Shown here: positions 1 through 11,709 of the stretch, piece after piece
Numbering within the stretch: position 1 is the stretch's first letter
How the letters are laid out: each line of letters opens with the position of its first letter
Assembly: GCF_021730395.1 (NCBI RefSeq)
Contig: NC_069371.1
Location: 744,001-808,000 of the forward strand
From: Mercenaria mercenaria
Lineage: Eukaryota > Mollusca > Bivalvia > Venerida > Veneridae
DNA length: 64,000 bases
Direction of reading: 5' to 3'
Position numbers and translations under genes: made by a program
The notes under the pieces: model-generated
The model's database searches: none
Told to the model about the DNA's origin: nothing
The model's input: the letters and a program-made list of their open reading frames with translations, nothing else

Positions 1-40
1 ACATCTACGTTCCCGCAAGGGGTTTGACGGCTACAAAAGA

Positions 41-64
41 TAGATAGATAGATAGATAGATAGA
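41..64. repeat. GATA tetranucleotide microsatellite
   Basis: About six uninterrupted copies of the tetramer GATA (or TAGA) are seen directly. Confidence 0.9.
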
Positions 65-760
65 ATTACTATAATTCATTAATAAGATTTAAAATAATTA
101 AGAATAATGCTGCAACATATATTTTAGAAATACCATGACATATGGTTGCATGTATAACACCTTAAGCCTGGAAGCTTATTTTCAATTCGGTCCAGTTTGA
201 CTAAGAGGAAACATAACAGACCCATTGAAACAACAACACATTTAATAATAGCTATATTTTTTCGTTTTACACATCAATGAGTCAGAGACATGAGTAAAAA
301 GATTATTGTCAGCAAGGAAATCTGAACAAAACTCGAAATATTGGCTTAGTTTGTTTAAAATAGTGTCTAAATCATTATGGGAAAATAGTAGGATGCTTTT
401 ATCACCATACTAGTCATTAAATAAACATAGAGTTGAGCTACTACAGTATACTTCATCTTATAAAAATCGTGATAACGCCAAATATGCAAATATTATGTTG
501 TACTACATATATTTAGTTTAAGACGTAAATATAGCTGACGTTAAAACTATTTTACAGTAATGCAATACTATAATGCTACGAATTTGTTTGCTTATAAATT
601 CTCGCTCTCTTTCAAAATCCTAAACATGGCAGAAAACAAACACCTACCATCATAGGGAGCCAAAAAGGAGTCAACGTTTTCACGGTTTAGAGGGACTTTA
701 CTTGAAGATATGTTGTTTATTTTTGTGCAACTTAAAGTTCGAAGTTAACGGAACCACCTG

Positions 761-995
761 TGTCACGTCATGTTAGAAAGGAACTGTTAGTTTTAGGACT
801 TTATATCTGTTAGAAAGAGATCCTGAGCTCAGATATTTTTTCGGTTCGTTCTTTTTTTTCCCTTTTCATTTATTCATTGTAAATAATCATTTTCTGTAAA
901 TAAACTTGTAAATATTGTAATGGGTGTTAATTTGTTCTGGTAGTTATTGTCTCCGGTACGTCCATCCTGTCGCAAGGCCAGGACTTATTACTACA
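761..995 (+). mobile_element. Possible solo LTR remnant
   Basis: The stretch starts with TGTCACG and ends with TACTACA, the TG...CA ends expected of an LTR. It carries a TGTAAATAAACTTG polyadenylation-like region late in its length, as many retroelement LTRs do. No flanking target duplication is visible and no internal retroelement sequence is next to it, so the family cannot be given and the call is weak. A random AT-rich stretch is the alternative. Confidence 0.25.
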
Positions 996-1816
996 CGTGA
1001 ATGTATATTATGGATGTATTCTCGGTCATCGGGGTTTTCAAACACTACCTGGTCATTTACTTCAAATTTAAGTTCATGAAATAAATACATTTTAGGTCAG
1101 TATTATTTAAATATACCTAATCTAAACAGCCCTACCTCTAATTTCATTTTCTATTCGTAGGGGTTGAGATTTTGATTGTACTTTTCAGAACCGTCTGCGG
1201 GTTTGTAATGTTTTCCGTTGGATCTATTTCACAATTATTTTGGTTGACACACATTCCTCTATTAGTATTTTCTATCAGTGGTTATTTGATAATTAAATTA
1301 ATCTAAAGTTGTGTTTTTTCAATGACCTTTACAAGGCAGTGGTCCAATTGTTAATTACTGTGTCAGACTAGATCAATTTTGACGTCATCTATAAGTAAAG
1401 TTTACTAACTGAAATCACGTCACTGTCATCATGAACAGTTGGAAGTCGGCAAAACCTTCGCTTCAGATGTCCAATACATCTCTCGACTACTTGTCTGGTT
1501 GCAGATAAAGCATTGTTGAATCTCATTTACCTTGCATTTAGTCGACCATTGTCCTTGAAGGGTGTTATTAGATTTTCAATGGATAAGCACTGTCTGCAAT
1601 AATGTATGATCCCCAAATTATCTAGTATCTTTCAGGTGTATCTCAAAGCGAAGAATTTCTGAAAACTGTAGCATCATGGACGCACACTTGTCATCCGCTG
1701 TAAATATGACGTATCAGCATACGATGGTCACATCTCATACTTACTGAAAAGTATTAAAAACAAGAACATTTCTTAAGATAAACCATTATTTTTATCAATT
1801 TCAATGAAACATTACC

Positions 1817-2066
1817 AGTAGTATAAGAAATGGCGCTTTTGGGACAATTTTTACCATTTTTCAAAAAATATTTTTTTATTTTTATCCAAAAAAATTATTT
1901 CAAAAACTTTTAAACAATAACAACCACCCCGATTACACCGATCCCCGATTACCCCGATCCCTGGTTACCGCGATCCACAATTAACGGAAATAATTTATTA
2001 TTACTTGCTCATTCTCTCCTTAGTTATTAGGTTTTAATATTTTATACAACAAATCATACAGTGGTA
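1817..2066 (+). repeat. Left terminal inverted repeat of the Polinton
   Basis: The left arm matches the reverse complement of 12658-12930 nearly throughout; the main differences are an AT-rich length-variable patch and one extra unit of a roughly 16-bp repeat (CGATTACCCCGATCC type). Similarity stops after GTGGTA at 2066. Confidence 0.9.
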
Positions 2067-2400
2067 TTTTGTTTTGTACCATTTTTATGAAAAATAAACA
2101 ATAATATCCGCATAACACACTCGTTTTGCTCTGGTATTGAATATTGTTGTATTTTACATTTGGTATATACCTCATTACTTCTTTCGGCGGAGAAAATCCA
2201 AATGGATCAAAATATATTTTATCAATATAACATACCCAATGTGTTCCAGACCCAACAGTGTCATCTAAATTGATTATTCCACACCCCTTTTTTAACTTTG
2301 TTTTTGGTAAATTATTTCTTCTTAATACACCTCTGAAGTTTTTAATACCGAGTTGCTTAACCCATTGTTCAATTTCAAAGTTAGAAATAGGTTTGTTTAT
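2020..2400 (-). pseudogene. Adenain-like cysteine protease remnant
   Basis: Read on the minus strand this stretch shows the adenovirus-protease signature: GTHWVCYID (catalytic His), FDPFG (Asp), an upstream-of-Cys Gln, and LCGYYC (catalytic Cys). In adenoviruses and Polintons this Ulp1/C5-family enzyme matures virion proteins. The length (about 125 residues) fits the core of the family. The 3' end of the coding region runs into the left TIR, so the last residues lie within repeat sequence. It follows the mu/pX-like gene in the leftward virion cluster. It has no ATG of its own in view. Family call from remembered motifs; fossil. Confidence 0.75.
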
Positions 2401-3062
2401 AATTTTTTTTTTTTTTTTACAATAGGAATTCGTCTGTAAGGTCTTCTTTGAAAATCTATCTGTATACCCTGTCCTTGTCCCTTACCACTTAAGAAAGACG
2501 TAATCAAAGGTATTCCTAGACCAGCCGCAAGCATATCCAAAAAACCTCCATCTTGTTTTTGTTTTGGAGTTAATTTAAGCACCCCAGTTCCTCTTAATTG
2601 TTTTCTTTGATTAGGAGTAATATATGGTGTTATTATATTTCTCTTATTATTAGCTACTGAAATCATACCATTCCCAAGTAATTTACTGAAACCGGTACTG
2701 GCAAGCCCAGACAAAGCGCTGATGCCTAGAGGAGCTAATATTTTTGGAGCTATTTTTGCTGCCATTGAAAGAATTGTTTTTCCTATTAATCCAGCCAAAG
2801 CTCCTAAAAATCAACCATTTTGGCCTTGACTAGACATTTGTTTTTTTTTTGGAAATTGTAATTTCTAATCCCTTCTTATTTCTAATAGACTTTTCAATTT
2901 GATTAATTTGTGTTTTTGTTAAAAGTAAAGGAAAGTTTCCACGTAATTGTTCATGTTTTAATCTAAAAGTATATGGGATCTTATCATTGTAAGCTTGTGC
3001 TAAATTTTTCTTCTGTCCGTCTGTTAAATTTACTTTATATTCAATATAATTTGATATTATTA
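2397..3062 (-). pseudogene. Virion core mu/pX-like protein remnant
   Basis: The N-terminal part reads YKVNLTDGQKKNLAQAY and then a region of the KHEQLRGNFPLLLT type, which I recognise as recurring in adintovirus/Polinton capsid clusters. The C-terminal part is basic with a hydrophobic segment starting GGFLDMLAAGLGIPL, recalling adenovirus mu/pVI-type membrane-active peptides, and ends in a run of lysines. It sits between major capsid and protease, as in related elements. Broken. The precise homology to adenovirus mu is an inference. Confidence 0.6.
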
Positions 3063-3083
3063 TATATTTTATATATATATTAT

Positions 3084-4339
3084 TTAAACAAAAACAAGTT
3101 CATTTCTAACAGTATTTATTTCAACCATTTCTTCATACAATACAATTGTAAATACGATATCTTGCAGTAGGAAGTGTATTTAAATGTAATTCTAATGTAA
3201 TATGCTTATGGTCTTCTGCAATTCCTTCCTTTTTAAATTCTAAGTTAAAATGAATAAACCCAAACAAACATTGAAAATTGAATCTATTTAAAAGGTTTCC
3301 AGCGGTTTTATTAATTTTTTATAAGAATAATTAAGAACGTCATCGTAAATTCTTGATATACTTGTATATTCCGTTTCTGGATAAAAAAAAAAAAAAAAAA
3401 AACATTACCAACTTCAAGACGGCAAGATTCCAACCTACAATCATTATCTGCTGCGTTAAGTTTAAATGTGTCTAATAAATGTGGATTATGTTCTTGTGAA
3501 TTACTTTTATCAGGTCGTTGTAAATAAACAAACACATGTTCAGGTTTTGTTACACCAGCTGTTATTCTAAAAGTCGTTGTAACATGTTGCGTATCCGTAG
3601 ATATTTCCACCTTGCATTTGCATATCTTTGAAAAATTAAATTAAGCCCATAATCATTGAAAATTAAACGCGGAACCCACAAAACTAATTTAGTTACAATT
3701 ACTCTACCTGCGTCGGCAGCATTAACTCTGTAAATTAATTCATCATCATTTGTTAACTGTAATGTTATTTGTATCTGACCTGGGGGTAACATGTTTTGTT
3801 CCAAAACCCTTAGAAAATGAATAATTATTTAACGGAATTTTAGCATTTACATTATTACCACCCTGGATTAATCCCTTTTTAAATTCGAAACCTTTATTAT
3901 ATATAGCTTTGGTATCCCTAGTTTCAGCAACATCAGCAGTATCTAAATAAATAAATTCATTTGTTCCAGTTGATTCTGCATAATCCTTTGACAGTTCAAC
4001 CAAACCCTTTACATTTATTACCTTATATAAATTATTACAATCATAAACAGTTTTTCCATTTTGTTTAACTATTAGCTGACCAATTATTGAAGCTGCGTTA
4101 TTAATTAAAGCAATTTGATCTCCATCAGTATAATTTTTACCATTAGCAAGTTTATTAACTTTTAAACTTAATTCAAAATAACCATTAAACCAATCAAAAT
4201 ATGAACTTCTATCATTAATTGTAAAATGATATCCACTTTTTTGTTGTTTAACATTATTTCCTAAGACAGAAATTAAATCTGTATCTAATTGAATAGGAGT
4301 TAGTTCATATCTTTCACAATACTGTTTTGTTCTAAACAT
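3084..4339 (-). pseudogene. Major capsid protein (double jelly-roll) remnant
   Basis: The start reads MFRTKQYCERYELTPIQLD, followed by beta-rich sequence with FDWFNGYFELSLKV and IGQLIVKQNGKTVYDCNN. The end reads NTLPTARYRIY and then a VRNEL-type terminus, typical of Polinton/adintovirus double jelly-roll capsid proteins. The span is about 415 codons, close to the family's usual 400-500. It would form the hexons of an icosahedral shell. The start codon lies just downstream of a TATATAATATA stretch. Neighbours are the virion-type protein upstream and the mu/pX-like gene downstream, the conserved order of this cluster. Broken at a few places. Confidence 0.75.
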
Positions 4340-4356
4340 GTATATTATATATTATT

Positions 4357-4776
4357 TTATTTTTTATAAATTAATCCATTAATACGTTTACGCTGAGCTG
4401 ACGTCCCAGATCCTGACAATAATCTATTTAATCTTATATTATTATCCTCCTCATTATTCGAATTTGTTTTTTGTAATTTCTTGGCAATTAAATTACCTAC
4501 AGGTTTACCAACAGCAGGCTTTTTAAAACTTTTGATTTTTTCTGTAATTTTATTAGCAGCTAAATTTCCGACTTCCGTTCCAATCTTTTTTGTTCCACTT
4601 TCAAGGGCAGCTTTTCCTGCAGTTTCCAGAGCTTTTTTTCCAGCAGATGCAACAGAAGATGAAAACAATTTTTTTAAAGTGTCAAAGATACCTGTACTAT
4701 GTATAATTTCTTCTCCAGTTTGGGCATCAACATAAATAAATATTACTTTACTTTTATCATAAACTTTCTTGTACAT
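4357..4776 (-). pseudogene. Small virion-associated protein of the capsid cluster
   Basis: An open frame of 139 codons with an early IFIYVDAQTGEEIIHS segment, an Ala/Lys-rich middle (GKKALETAGKAALESGTKK) and a Lys/Arg-rich end finishing RINGLIYKK. Alternating Ala and Lys with a basic tail is typical of DNA-binding or membrane-active minor virion proteins in adintoviruses. It starts directly at TTATATAATG and lies 17 bases before the major capsid gene on the same strand. No enzymatic motif is seen. This frame itself looks uninterrupted, but the element around it is broken. Exact homology is uncertain. Confidence 0.55.
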
Positions 4777-4806
4777 TATATAAAACTAAATTTTATAATT
4801 TCATAA

Positions 4807-5555
4807 TTAATTAATTTCTTTTAAAATTAGTGTAAATCTTGTTTCAACTTCATTAAAATTAATTATTCTACCAAACACATCAGTAATATATATTCTTATT
4901 GAATTTATAACATTTTTATTAATTTCAGAATATCCAACTCTTTGTGGTTCTTTTGTAAATGGATAAGCTCTTGTTAAATCTGCAGTACTTAAAGCATAGA
5001 TAATATCACTAAAATTACCATCAACAAGTGAATTGTCAATAAGATCACAGTGAATGTAAATTGTATTCACAGAGTTAGTTATATTTGGTGTTGTAGTTCC
5101 CCATTCAGTATATCTCAAATCCAAGCAATGTATGAAAATTTGATATTCTTAAATCCAACATAAAATTATCATGAATTGAAATTAATATCTTAAAACTACT
5201 TAAATCAAATTCCAAACTTATTGGAGCAATATCTGATTTATCAAATTCAAAATCACCATTACTAATTAGTGTTTCTCTTACATAATTATTAATGTCTGTA
5301 TAACTGTAAGAACCATTTTGTAAATATGATATCTTTCCACTCTTTACCATTATTATAACGAATTCTTTTATTATCGTATTCATCACTAATATTATGCCAA
5401 GAGTAAGTCATAGTGTTAATACTAGCCAAACCAACAACATAAGTTTTATTTTTATCTGAAATTAAAGAACGACTGAATCTGACTGTAAAATCGCTTGTAG
5501 TATTTTTATTATCGTTTTTAACTGCTTCTGAACTTAATACTATTTTTTGTTCCAT
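4807..5555 (-). pseudogene. Minor capsid (penton, single jelly-roll) remnant
   Basis: The N-terminus reads MEQKIVLSSEAVKND, followed by FTVRFSRSLI and YVVGLASINTMTYSWHN, a combination I recognise from Polinton/adintovirus penton proteins. The total span of about 250 codons fits the family. It would occupy the fivefold vertices with the major capsid protein. The start codon is immediately preceded by ATATATAA. Upstream is the unknown 5564-6792 gene, downstream the small virion protein. Broken. Confidence 0.65.
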
Positions 5556-5563
5556 TTATATAT

Positions 5564-6792
5564 TCAAGAAAAATATTTTTTATATAACATTTCATGTTGT
5601 TCTGGTAACAATTTATTTATCTTTAATAGTTCATCATTTATGCTAATACCTTCATTTTTAAGTTCTTCATTATTATTTCCAGCATCAATTGAACCACAAA
5701 TAAGCTCTAAGTTATTAACCAGTTCTTCTGGGTTGCGTGGACAAAGATTTGAATTAAAACCTTCTCCTCTAATTACTTATTTAAATTTCATAGATCTTTT
5801 ATTGATAGTTAGTCCTGATTTTTCTGTTAATCCTTTGAATATTTTCCTAGAAAGTATTGAATGTTTTTTTATTATTGTTATATCTTTTATTAATTAAATC
5901 AATCAAATCGTTATCTACTATAACATTAATTACTTCTTTTCCAGTTTTTATCCTTAGCAATCAATTTATTTTGACCATAAAGTTTATTTAAGTTAATAAT
6001 TAAATTTCCATATTGACCAATTGGTAAAACTTTATATGGATTATGTTTTTATTCCTTTTCCCGTATATGTAGGTTTAAGACCATCGATACATTCAATTCG
6101 TTCTTTGTACTTTTGTAAACTTTTTGCTCGATATTTTAAATCTTCTGTTAATTTTTTATCAGCTTCTGTAGGTTTTTTTTTTATTGTCTTTACCCATTGC
6201 TGTAGCATTTAGGGTTTGTATATCTTTTGCCACACGGTCCTTTATAATTTTCGGGTTTGCTGGTCCGAACGAGGTAGAATATGGATCGGATCCGTCGTCT
6301 TTAATAAGTTCATGCACTTCGTACGGTGTTGGATAGGGTTTCAAAACATCTAGGTCAATATCTTTATTTAAATCAACTTTTGTATGTTTTTCAGGAAATT
6401 CTTCTTCTGGTTCGTCTGATTCATCGGTTATATCATCCTCATCTTTTTCAAATAATTTATTTATTTCTTGCCGGTTTATAGATAGTTGGTTTTAAAGCTT
6501 GTTATTTTTCATATTCATCCTGCATTCCTTTAATTAATTCAGTAATACCTTATGTCAGATCTTCTGATATACTTTTCGGAAGTAATGCTAATTGTTCTTT
6601 GATTCCAGATAATGCTTTTAATTGTTTATTTTGACTTTCTATTCCTTCTGTAATTGGTTTATGAATTTCAGTATACTTTTCTCGGCCGGTAGCTTTTCTG
6701 ATTTGTTCTCTCATTATTTCATCTCTCTTAGCTCTTATCTTTTGCCCGACTAAGTTTTTTCTTATTCTTATTTCATTACGTTTTGATTGCAT
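5564..6792 (-). pseudogene. Unknown Polinton protein with coiled-coil and acidic segments
   Basis: About 410 codons span. The N-terminus (MQSKRNEIRIRKNLVGQKI) is rich in Arg/Glu/Lys and likely alpha-helical. The middle holds an Asp/Glu-rich stretch and then YPTPYEVHELIKDDG. The C-terminal third reads YGNLIINLNKLYGQNK and VIVDNDLIDLI, and the end reads KIKKLLPEQHEML. Proteins with this pattern occur repeatedly in invertebrate Polintons, to my memory, without a known function. The start codon follows TTATATAA directly. It sits back to back with the ATPase gene across a short AT-rich divergent intergenic region (6793-6862). Broken. Confidence 0.5.
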
Positions 6793-6862
6793 TTATATAA
6801 TAATGTAAGATAATGTAAAATAATGTAAGATAATGTAATATTATTATATTATATAATATACA

Positions 6863-7509
6863 AATGGAAATTCCTAATTATGATACAAAAAAAATCTAAT
6901 AACTTTAAGCAATTTTACCCGTTTATGCCAGATTCATGTTTAAGAATGTTAATATGTGGATCTTCCGGATCAGGAAAAACAAACACATTAATGCATATGC
7001 TTCGAAAACCTCTTATATATTATGATAAATTATACCTGTATGCTAAAAACCTAGAACTATCTAAATATCAGGATTTAATAATTTTTTAAATAAAATTGCA
7101 AAAAGAATTAAAGTAGATCCAAATGAAATACTTGAATATTCTAATAATGAATTAAATGACGTTAATGATCTTGAACCAGAAAACAAAAGTAGTAATACTT
7201 GATGATTTTATATGTGAAGAGAAAACGGTTCAAAATGAAATAACAAAATACTTTATTCAAGGACGTCACAAAAACTGTTCTGTTATTTATTTAAGTCAGT
7301 CTTACTATAAAACACCAAAAGATATCCGGATTAACTGTTCGCACTATATGTTATTTGAAAGTCCAGGCAAAAGAGAAAATGATATGATTTGTAATGAACA
7401 AAATATAGATTACAACTCTTTTGCTAATGCAACAAAACAAAAATATGATTTCTTATATGTTGATAAACCAAGGAAGTTTCTAAGAAAAAACTTTACTGGT
7501 ATTATATAA
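6863..7509 (+). pseudogene. FtsK/HerA-type genome-packaging ATPase remnant
   Basis: A Walker A motif GSSGSGKT follows MLRILICG-like sequence (here LRMLICGSSGSGKTNTLMHML), and Walker B reads VVILDDF, followed by a sensor-type stretch VIYLSQSYYKTPKDIR. This is the A32-like ATPase of Polintons and NCLDV, which pumps DNA into capsids. The span (about 215 codons) matches the family. The coding end overlaps the start of the fibre-like gene at TATATAATG. Broken. Confidence 0.8.
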
Positions 7510-8968
7510 TGGGAGTTTTTAATGATGTAAAACAAATAAGTGAACCTGATAGTATAAGTAAAGTTAAATTTGATATAGATTTAAGTGATTACGCCACAAA
7601 AAAAAAACAATTCAAAAAACTTAAAAAGGAAACGGAATCGTATCTTCACAGAAATAAAGAACTTGATAACACAATGAACAGAGCATTAGATATGGGAGGT
7701 AATGGAATAATCAACCTAGGAAATCGAGATAAACCCAATGATGCAGTTTCAAAACGGTCTGTGTTTAAAAAAGTTCAAAGTGTAATAGAAAACTATAATC
7801 TTGAAGACATCAAAAGTAAAAAAAGACATTAGAAGAAGAAGTAAAGAATATTGAAGAATTAACAAAAGATTTTAAAAACAATTCATTATTAATAGTTCAA
7901 TTACAAGGTAAACTTGAAAAAGGAATGAAAGCTATGGTTGATTCTATTAAAGAACTTGAAGAGAAATCTGATTCGACAGATGACAACATAAAAAAAGTAT
8001 TTAGAATCAGTTTTGAAAAGTTATACGATCAAGTTCAAGAATTAAAAGATAGTATGATTAAACATGAAGAACTAAAAGACAAGATTATTGAAGCTGAGAA
8101 AAAGTTACAAAATATGTATCAGTTAGAAATCAGAACAGAAATAAACTAAATACTGAAATGACAAAAAACAATCAAGGTTTGTCCGATACATTTTCAAATA
8201 AACTTGCAGAATATAAATCTGAACTTGAAAAGGCAGCTTCACAAAGAGGTGATGATCATGATACAACATTAGATAACCTTGAAAAAGAGTTTAATTCTAA
8301 AATAGAAAATTTTAAGAAACAACTTCGGATCTTGATTAGTACTGTTGACACACGTCACAATTTAATGTACGCAGATTTAAATACACTTACAGGTTTATTA
8401 CAAAAAGATACAGCGCAGCTGAATGATAAAATTGAAGAAAATAAAAATAAACTGGTCTATGTAGTTGAAAAATCAGTTAAACAAGGAGAATTAATTACTG
8501 CTAATGCTAACGCAATTTCCACTAATGCTGAAGCAATTACTAATACCGAAAACATTACGGAAGTAAAAAATGTTTTCTTAAAACAAAAACACGATTAGCT
8601 AGAACAAAGAGTGTTGTTGACAATTTGTCTGCTTCTGATGTAGCTACAACAAAACGACTCGATGATTTAGCTGAAGTAATTCTTAAACATGAAGATAAAT
8701 ATAAAGCAATAGAAGAAGAACTAGAAAAAGTAAGACGCGAAGTGTTTCTCTTTGAACAATACAATAATAGAGATCTTTCTGTAAAGGCTTTAGCAGGTCC
8801 GGATATATTATTGAAGATAGACAATTGGAACAACAAATAATAGATGCCAAAGATTTTTATGTATTATTTGGAACACGAGTTAATAAGATTACAGATTATA
8901 AAAGTTTTATTGAAAAAGATAAAAATGGTGTATTTCAAATCAACGAAGATGGGGATTACATAATTTAA
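7509..8968 (+). pseudogene. Fibre-like coiled-coil protein remnant with a phage-collar-type motif
   Basis: The start follows TTATATAATG. Near residue 60 the sequence reads ALDMGGNGIINLG and then RDKPNDAVSKRSV, strikingly like the trimeric fibre motif of phage tail fibres (DMGGNKITNLG...PTDAVTK). It is followed by several hundred codons of Lys/Glu/Leu-rich coiled coil with Asn/Ala heptads (TANANAISTNAEAITN). The end reads TDYKSFIEKDKNGVFQ and closes at ATAATTTAA. A long trimeric coiled coil behind a collar motif suggests a virion spike or fibre. Two small beta-rich genes follow and could be head parts. Fibre function is inference; broken at several places. Confidence 0.55.
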
Positions 8969-8993
8969 ATAAATATTATCATTGGCTTCTTTC

Positions 8994-9228
8994 ATGAAAA
9001 AATTGATTATTTTTATTTTAATTGTCGGAGTGATCCCGATGGTCCGGATCGAACAGTGGGGCGGAGGATATTTCACCCAAGGTTAAAGATACAACAAGTG
9101 TTTATAAGAAAAAAAATGAAATTAAACTAAAGAAAGGAATGATGTATACGATTTTGCCAGATTTAGCACCATACAATACATGTGTTATAGAACCAGGAAG
9201 TTATGTCAGATTCTATCTAGCCAATTAA
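8994..9228 (+). pseudogene. Small proteins region: hydrophobic N-terminus, beta-rich C-terminus
   Basis: The region opens with MKKLIIFILIVGVIPMV, a signal-anchor-like hydrophobic segment, and closes with a beta-rich stretch GMMYTILPDLAPYNTC and a terminus RFYLAN. It lies 25 bases after the fibre-like gene on the same strand. No family was recognised. Fossil region. Confidence 0.35.
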
Positions 9229-9270
9229 TTAATTTCCATTTTTATATAATGTGAATATTCAATAATATAA

Positions 9271-9658
9271 ATGAAAAAGTAAGTAAAATAGAAAGACAAA
9301 TAATAAGAAAACCTCCTTTGTTCTTCGTCTGCAAAGGAAGATACCGATAGTGGCTTATTTCAATAGAAAATTGGTAATGCTAGTCCTGGTTTAGTTCTAA
9401 ATGGTAATAATGTAACAGTTAAACAAAATTGCATCTTAATTATTCTTATAGATGCAATTAAATCAGATAAAGGAGATGTTAAATTAGAATTAAAAAACAA
9501 AGAAAATAAAATTCTTCAAAGTTACAATGCCAAAAATAACAGAAAAAGATGAATCTATTTCTCATAATTATGCTAATCAATTTCAAACAAATGATGTAAT
9601 TTATATTAATTCTTTAAACGTTGAAAATATCGAATTAACAATTTATGGTTCTAGCTAA
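9271..9658 (+). pseudogene. Small beta-rich protein remnant after the fibre gene
   Basis: Fragments such as PGLVLNGNNVTVKQNCILI and NDVIYINSLNVENIELTIY suggest a small beta-sandwich, similar in feel to C1q/TNF-like or fibre-head domains. The start is preceded by TAATATAA. It is convergent with the polymerase gene, whose 3' end starts five bases later. The 18-base string ending in TATGGTTCTAG occurs twice in a row at the junction (9637-9675). Function unknown; broken. Confidence 0.35.
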
Positions 9659-9662
9659 CAAT

Positions 9663-11654
9663 TTATGGTTCTAGAACATAACCGTAAGCTAATGTATCAA
9701 TACCATTATCAAGAATATATCTTTTATCGTCATAACATGATAAAGATGTTTTATTAATAACATAACTAGAAATATTAGGTTTAACAGAACAAATAGCTTT
9801 AAAGGTATGGTTAGTTTGGGTTGAATTAAACAAAGTATCTTTGTAATTTTTATGCACTATTGTTTTCTTTACAACATGCTTTTTTATTCCTTTACATTTT
9901 TTAATATTCATTTCGTTTTCTAATAGATATGAATACATTTTACTTTTTAATCCAACGAATTCAACAATGGGAATTCCGGCAGCCTCATCTTTGAATTTTC
10001 CAATTACTTTTTTATTATTGTCGGAATAAAATTTTGATTCAGAATCATAATCACTATTATCAAACAAATCTTTGTCCTTATAAAAATCTTTATATGCATC
10101 TTTGGTTTTTATTTCATTACATAGAGAATCGGTGTCAGTGAATAAAAGCTTTGCTGAGTTTTTATACTTTTCTTTAATACAATTATAATGGAAATCATAC
10201 ATCAAAAACTTTGATAAATCTAGAATACACATTCCAACGTAACTGGGTCTGTTTAATAATAAACTTTCTTTTATTTTATGAATTCCAAATAAGTTTTTAT
10301 TAAACATCGCCGAACTAACAAAAGATGAACCCATTTAAAATTTCCGGAGGGTAAAGGCTGCGACATGGTCCAGCCGTAAAGGTTATTGGCGTCGAGGTAC
10401 ATAATTTATTTAGGATCATTATCTTTCATATATTTATTATTAGCTTTTCTGTAGCGGTTGGCTATATAACTAATTCCACCTCTTAAGCCTTTTTCAATAA
10501 ATAAATACATATCTATATCAGATATTAAATCTAAATTAACCTTGGCCATTTTTAACATTGCGTCCCAAGCTAACCCTGGACTACTAAAATAGTGACAGGG
10601 ATCTAATTTATAATATTCCAAACATAGTTTTCTAAAGTTGTCGAATGTATCGGCTAAAAGTAAGACATCAGTTTTTAAATATAGATCATGATAATCTCCA
10701 AGATTTTTAATTTTGATTTTTTTCCAAATATTTTTAGCATGTTCATATTCTTCATCAGATATATGTGTTTCATTTAAAATTGAATAAAACTCTTCTTTTA
10801 GGAGGCAACTTCTCTACTTTGAATTTTTTGAATGAATCCATGTAATCATATGGATAAATGCCTTTTGTTTTTAATAATTCTGTATTTTTAGGAAATTCTT
10901 CCAGAAGATATTTAAATTATGGGATATTTTTTGATAAATTATCTAACGACTGAGACATAAACTGAAAACTATCTATAAAAATCAAATCGCTTACCATAAA
11001 TGCCTTGTATCTTTCCATATTATTAGGATTAACATTAATTTCTTTTTGAATTTCCCTATTTGCTGCATAATAAAGTGCCCGTCATAACCTTTTAAATTGT
11101 GAAAAATGACGGGAATTGTATGTGTTAATCTAAAATTAATATTACAGTCTTGATGAGAGGAGCCTCTAAATTTTCCAGTTATATGACAATAGTCTCTTAC
11201 TGGAGTTACATTTTCCTTATATCTTTTTCCACAGATATGACAAGAGGTTTGCTTTTTAAATTCGGCTGAATCTGTTTTTATATCTCTTTATAAAATAAAC
11301 ATCAACTGACTCTATTCTCCAACCACTTCCTTCTGAAATCCGATTACCAATTCTATTTATTATTTCATCAAAAGCTTGACGTAAAGTGTTTTTCATTTCG
11401 TTTGTATTAATAATAATTAAAGCCTTTGATTCATATTAAGCTGATTTATATATTGTATCTGTATTACTAATTTTCAAAAAAGTTATTCCTAAAATAATAT
11501 TTATTTTTATACATTTTAAAGATTTAAGTTCAGATTTAAATATTTCATAAGAGTCGTTTATAGTTAAATATAATTCATTCTTTGGGTCTTGTCTATATTC
11601 AATCTCAATTTCAAATTTCTTAAAATATTGTTTTGTAGAGTTCTCAATGTCCAT
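9663..11654 (-). pseudogene. Protein-primed family B DNA polymerase remnant
   Basis: Read on the minus strand: an N-terminal segment with EGSGWRIESVDVY, a zinc-type CHICGKRY...YCHITGKFRG segment, HNLKGYDGH of the exonuclease domain, FIDSFQFMSQSLDNL, DLYLKTDVLLLADTF, motif A as YLDANNLYGWTMSQPLP, then motif C as LLFTDTDSL and KSKMYSY. These are hallmarks of DNA_pol_B_2, the replicative polymerase of Polintons. The 2-kb span is shorter than the usual full gene. The start codon is preceded by an AAGATTTTTTTC...TATAATCTATAG stretch shared with other genes of this element. It is the most heavily broken gene of the element. Confidence 0.9.
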
Positions 11655-11709
11655 CTATAGATTATAGTTAGAGAAAAAAATCTTCAAGCAAAATGAAATA
11701 AAATTAAGA

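Larger units (their letters stand above)
1..1810. other. AT-rich flank without a recognisable gene
   Basis: No convincing open frame or splice-bounded exon was found on either strand. It holds a GATA microsatellite near its left end and a possible solo LTR around 761-995. The last six bases before the Polinton (ATTACC, 1811-1816) are one copy of its target duplication. Confidence 0.5.
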
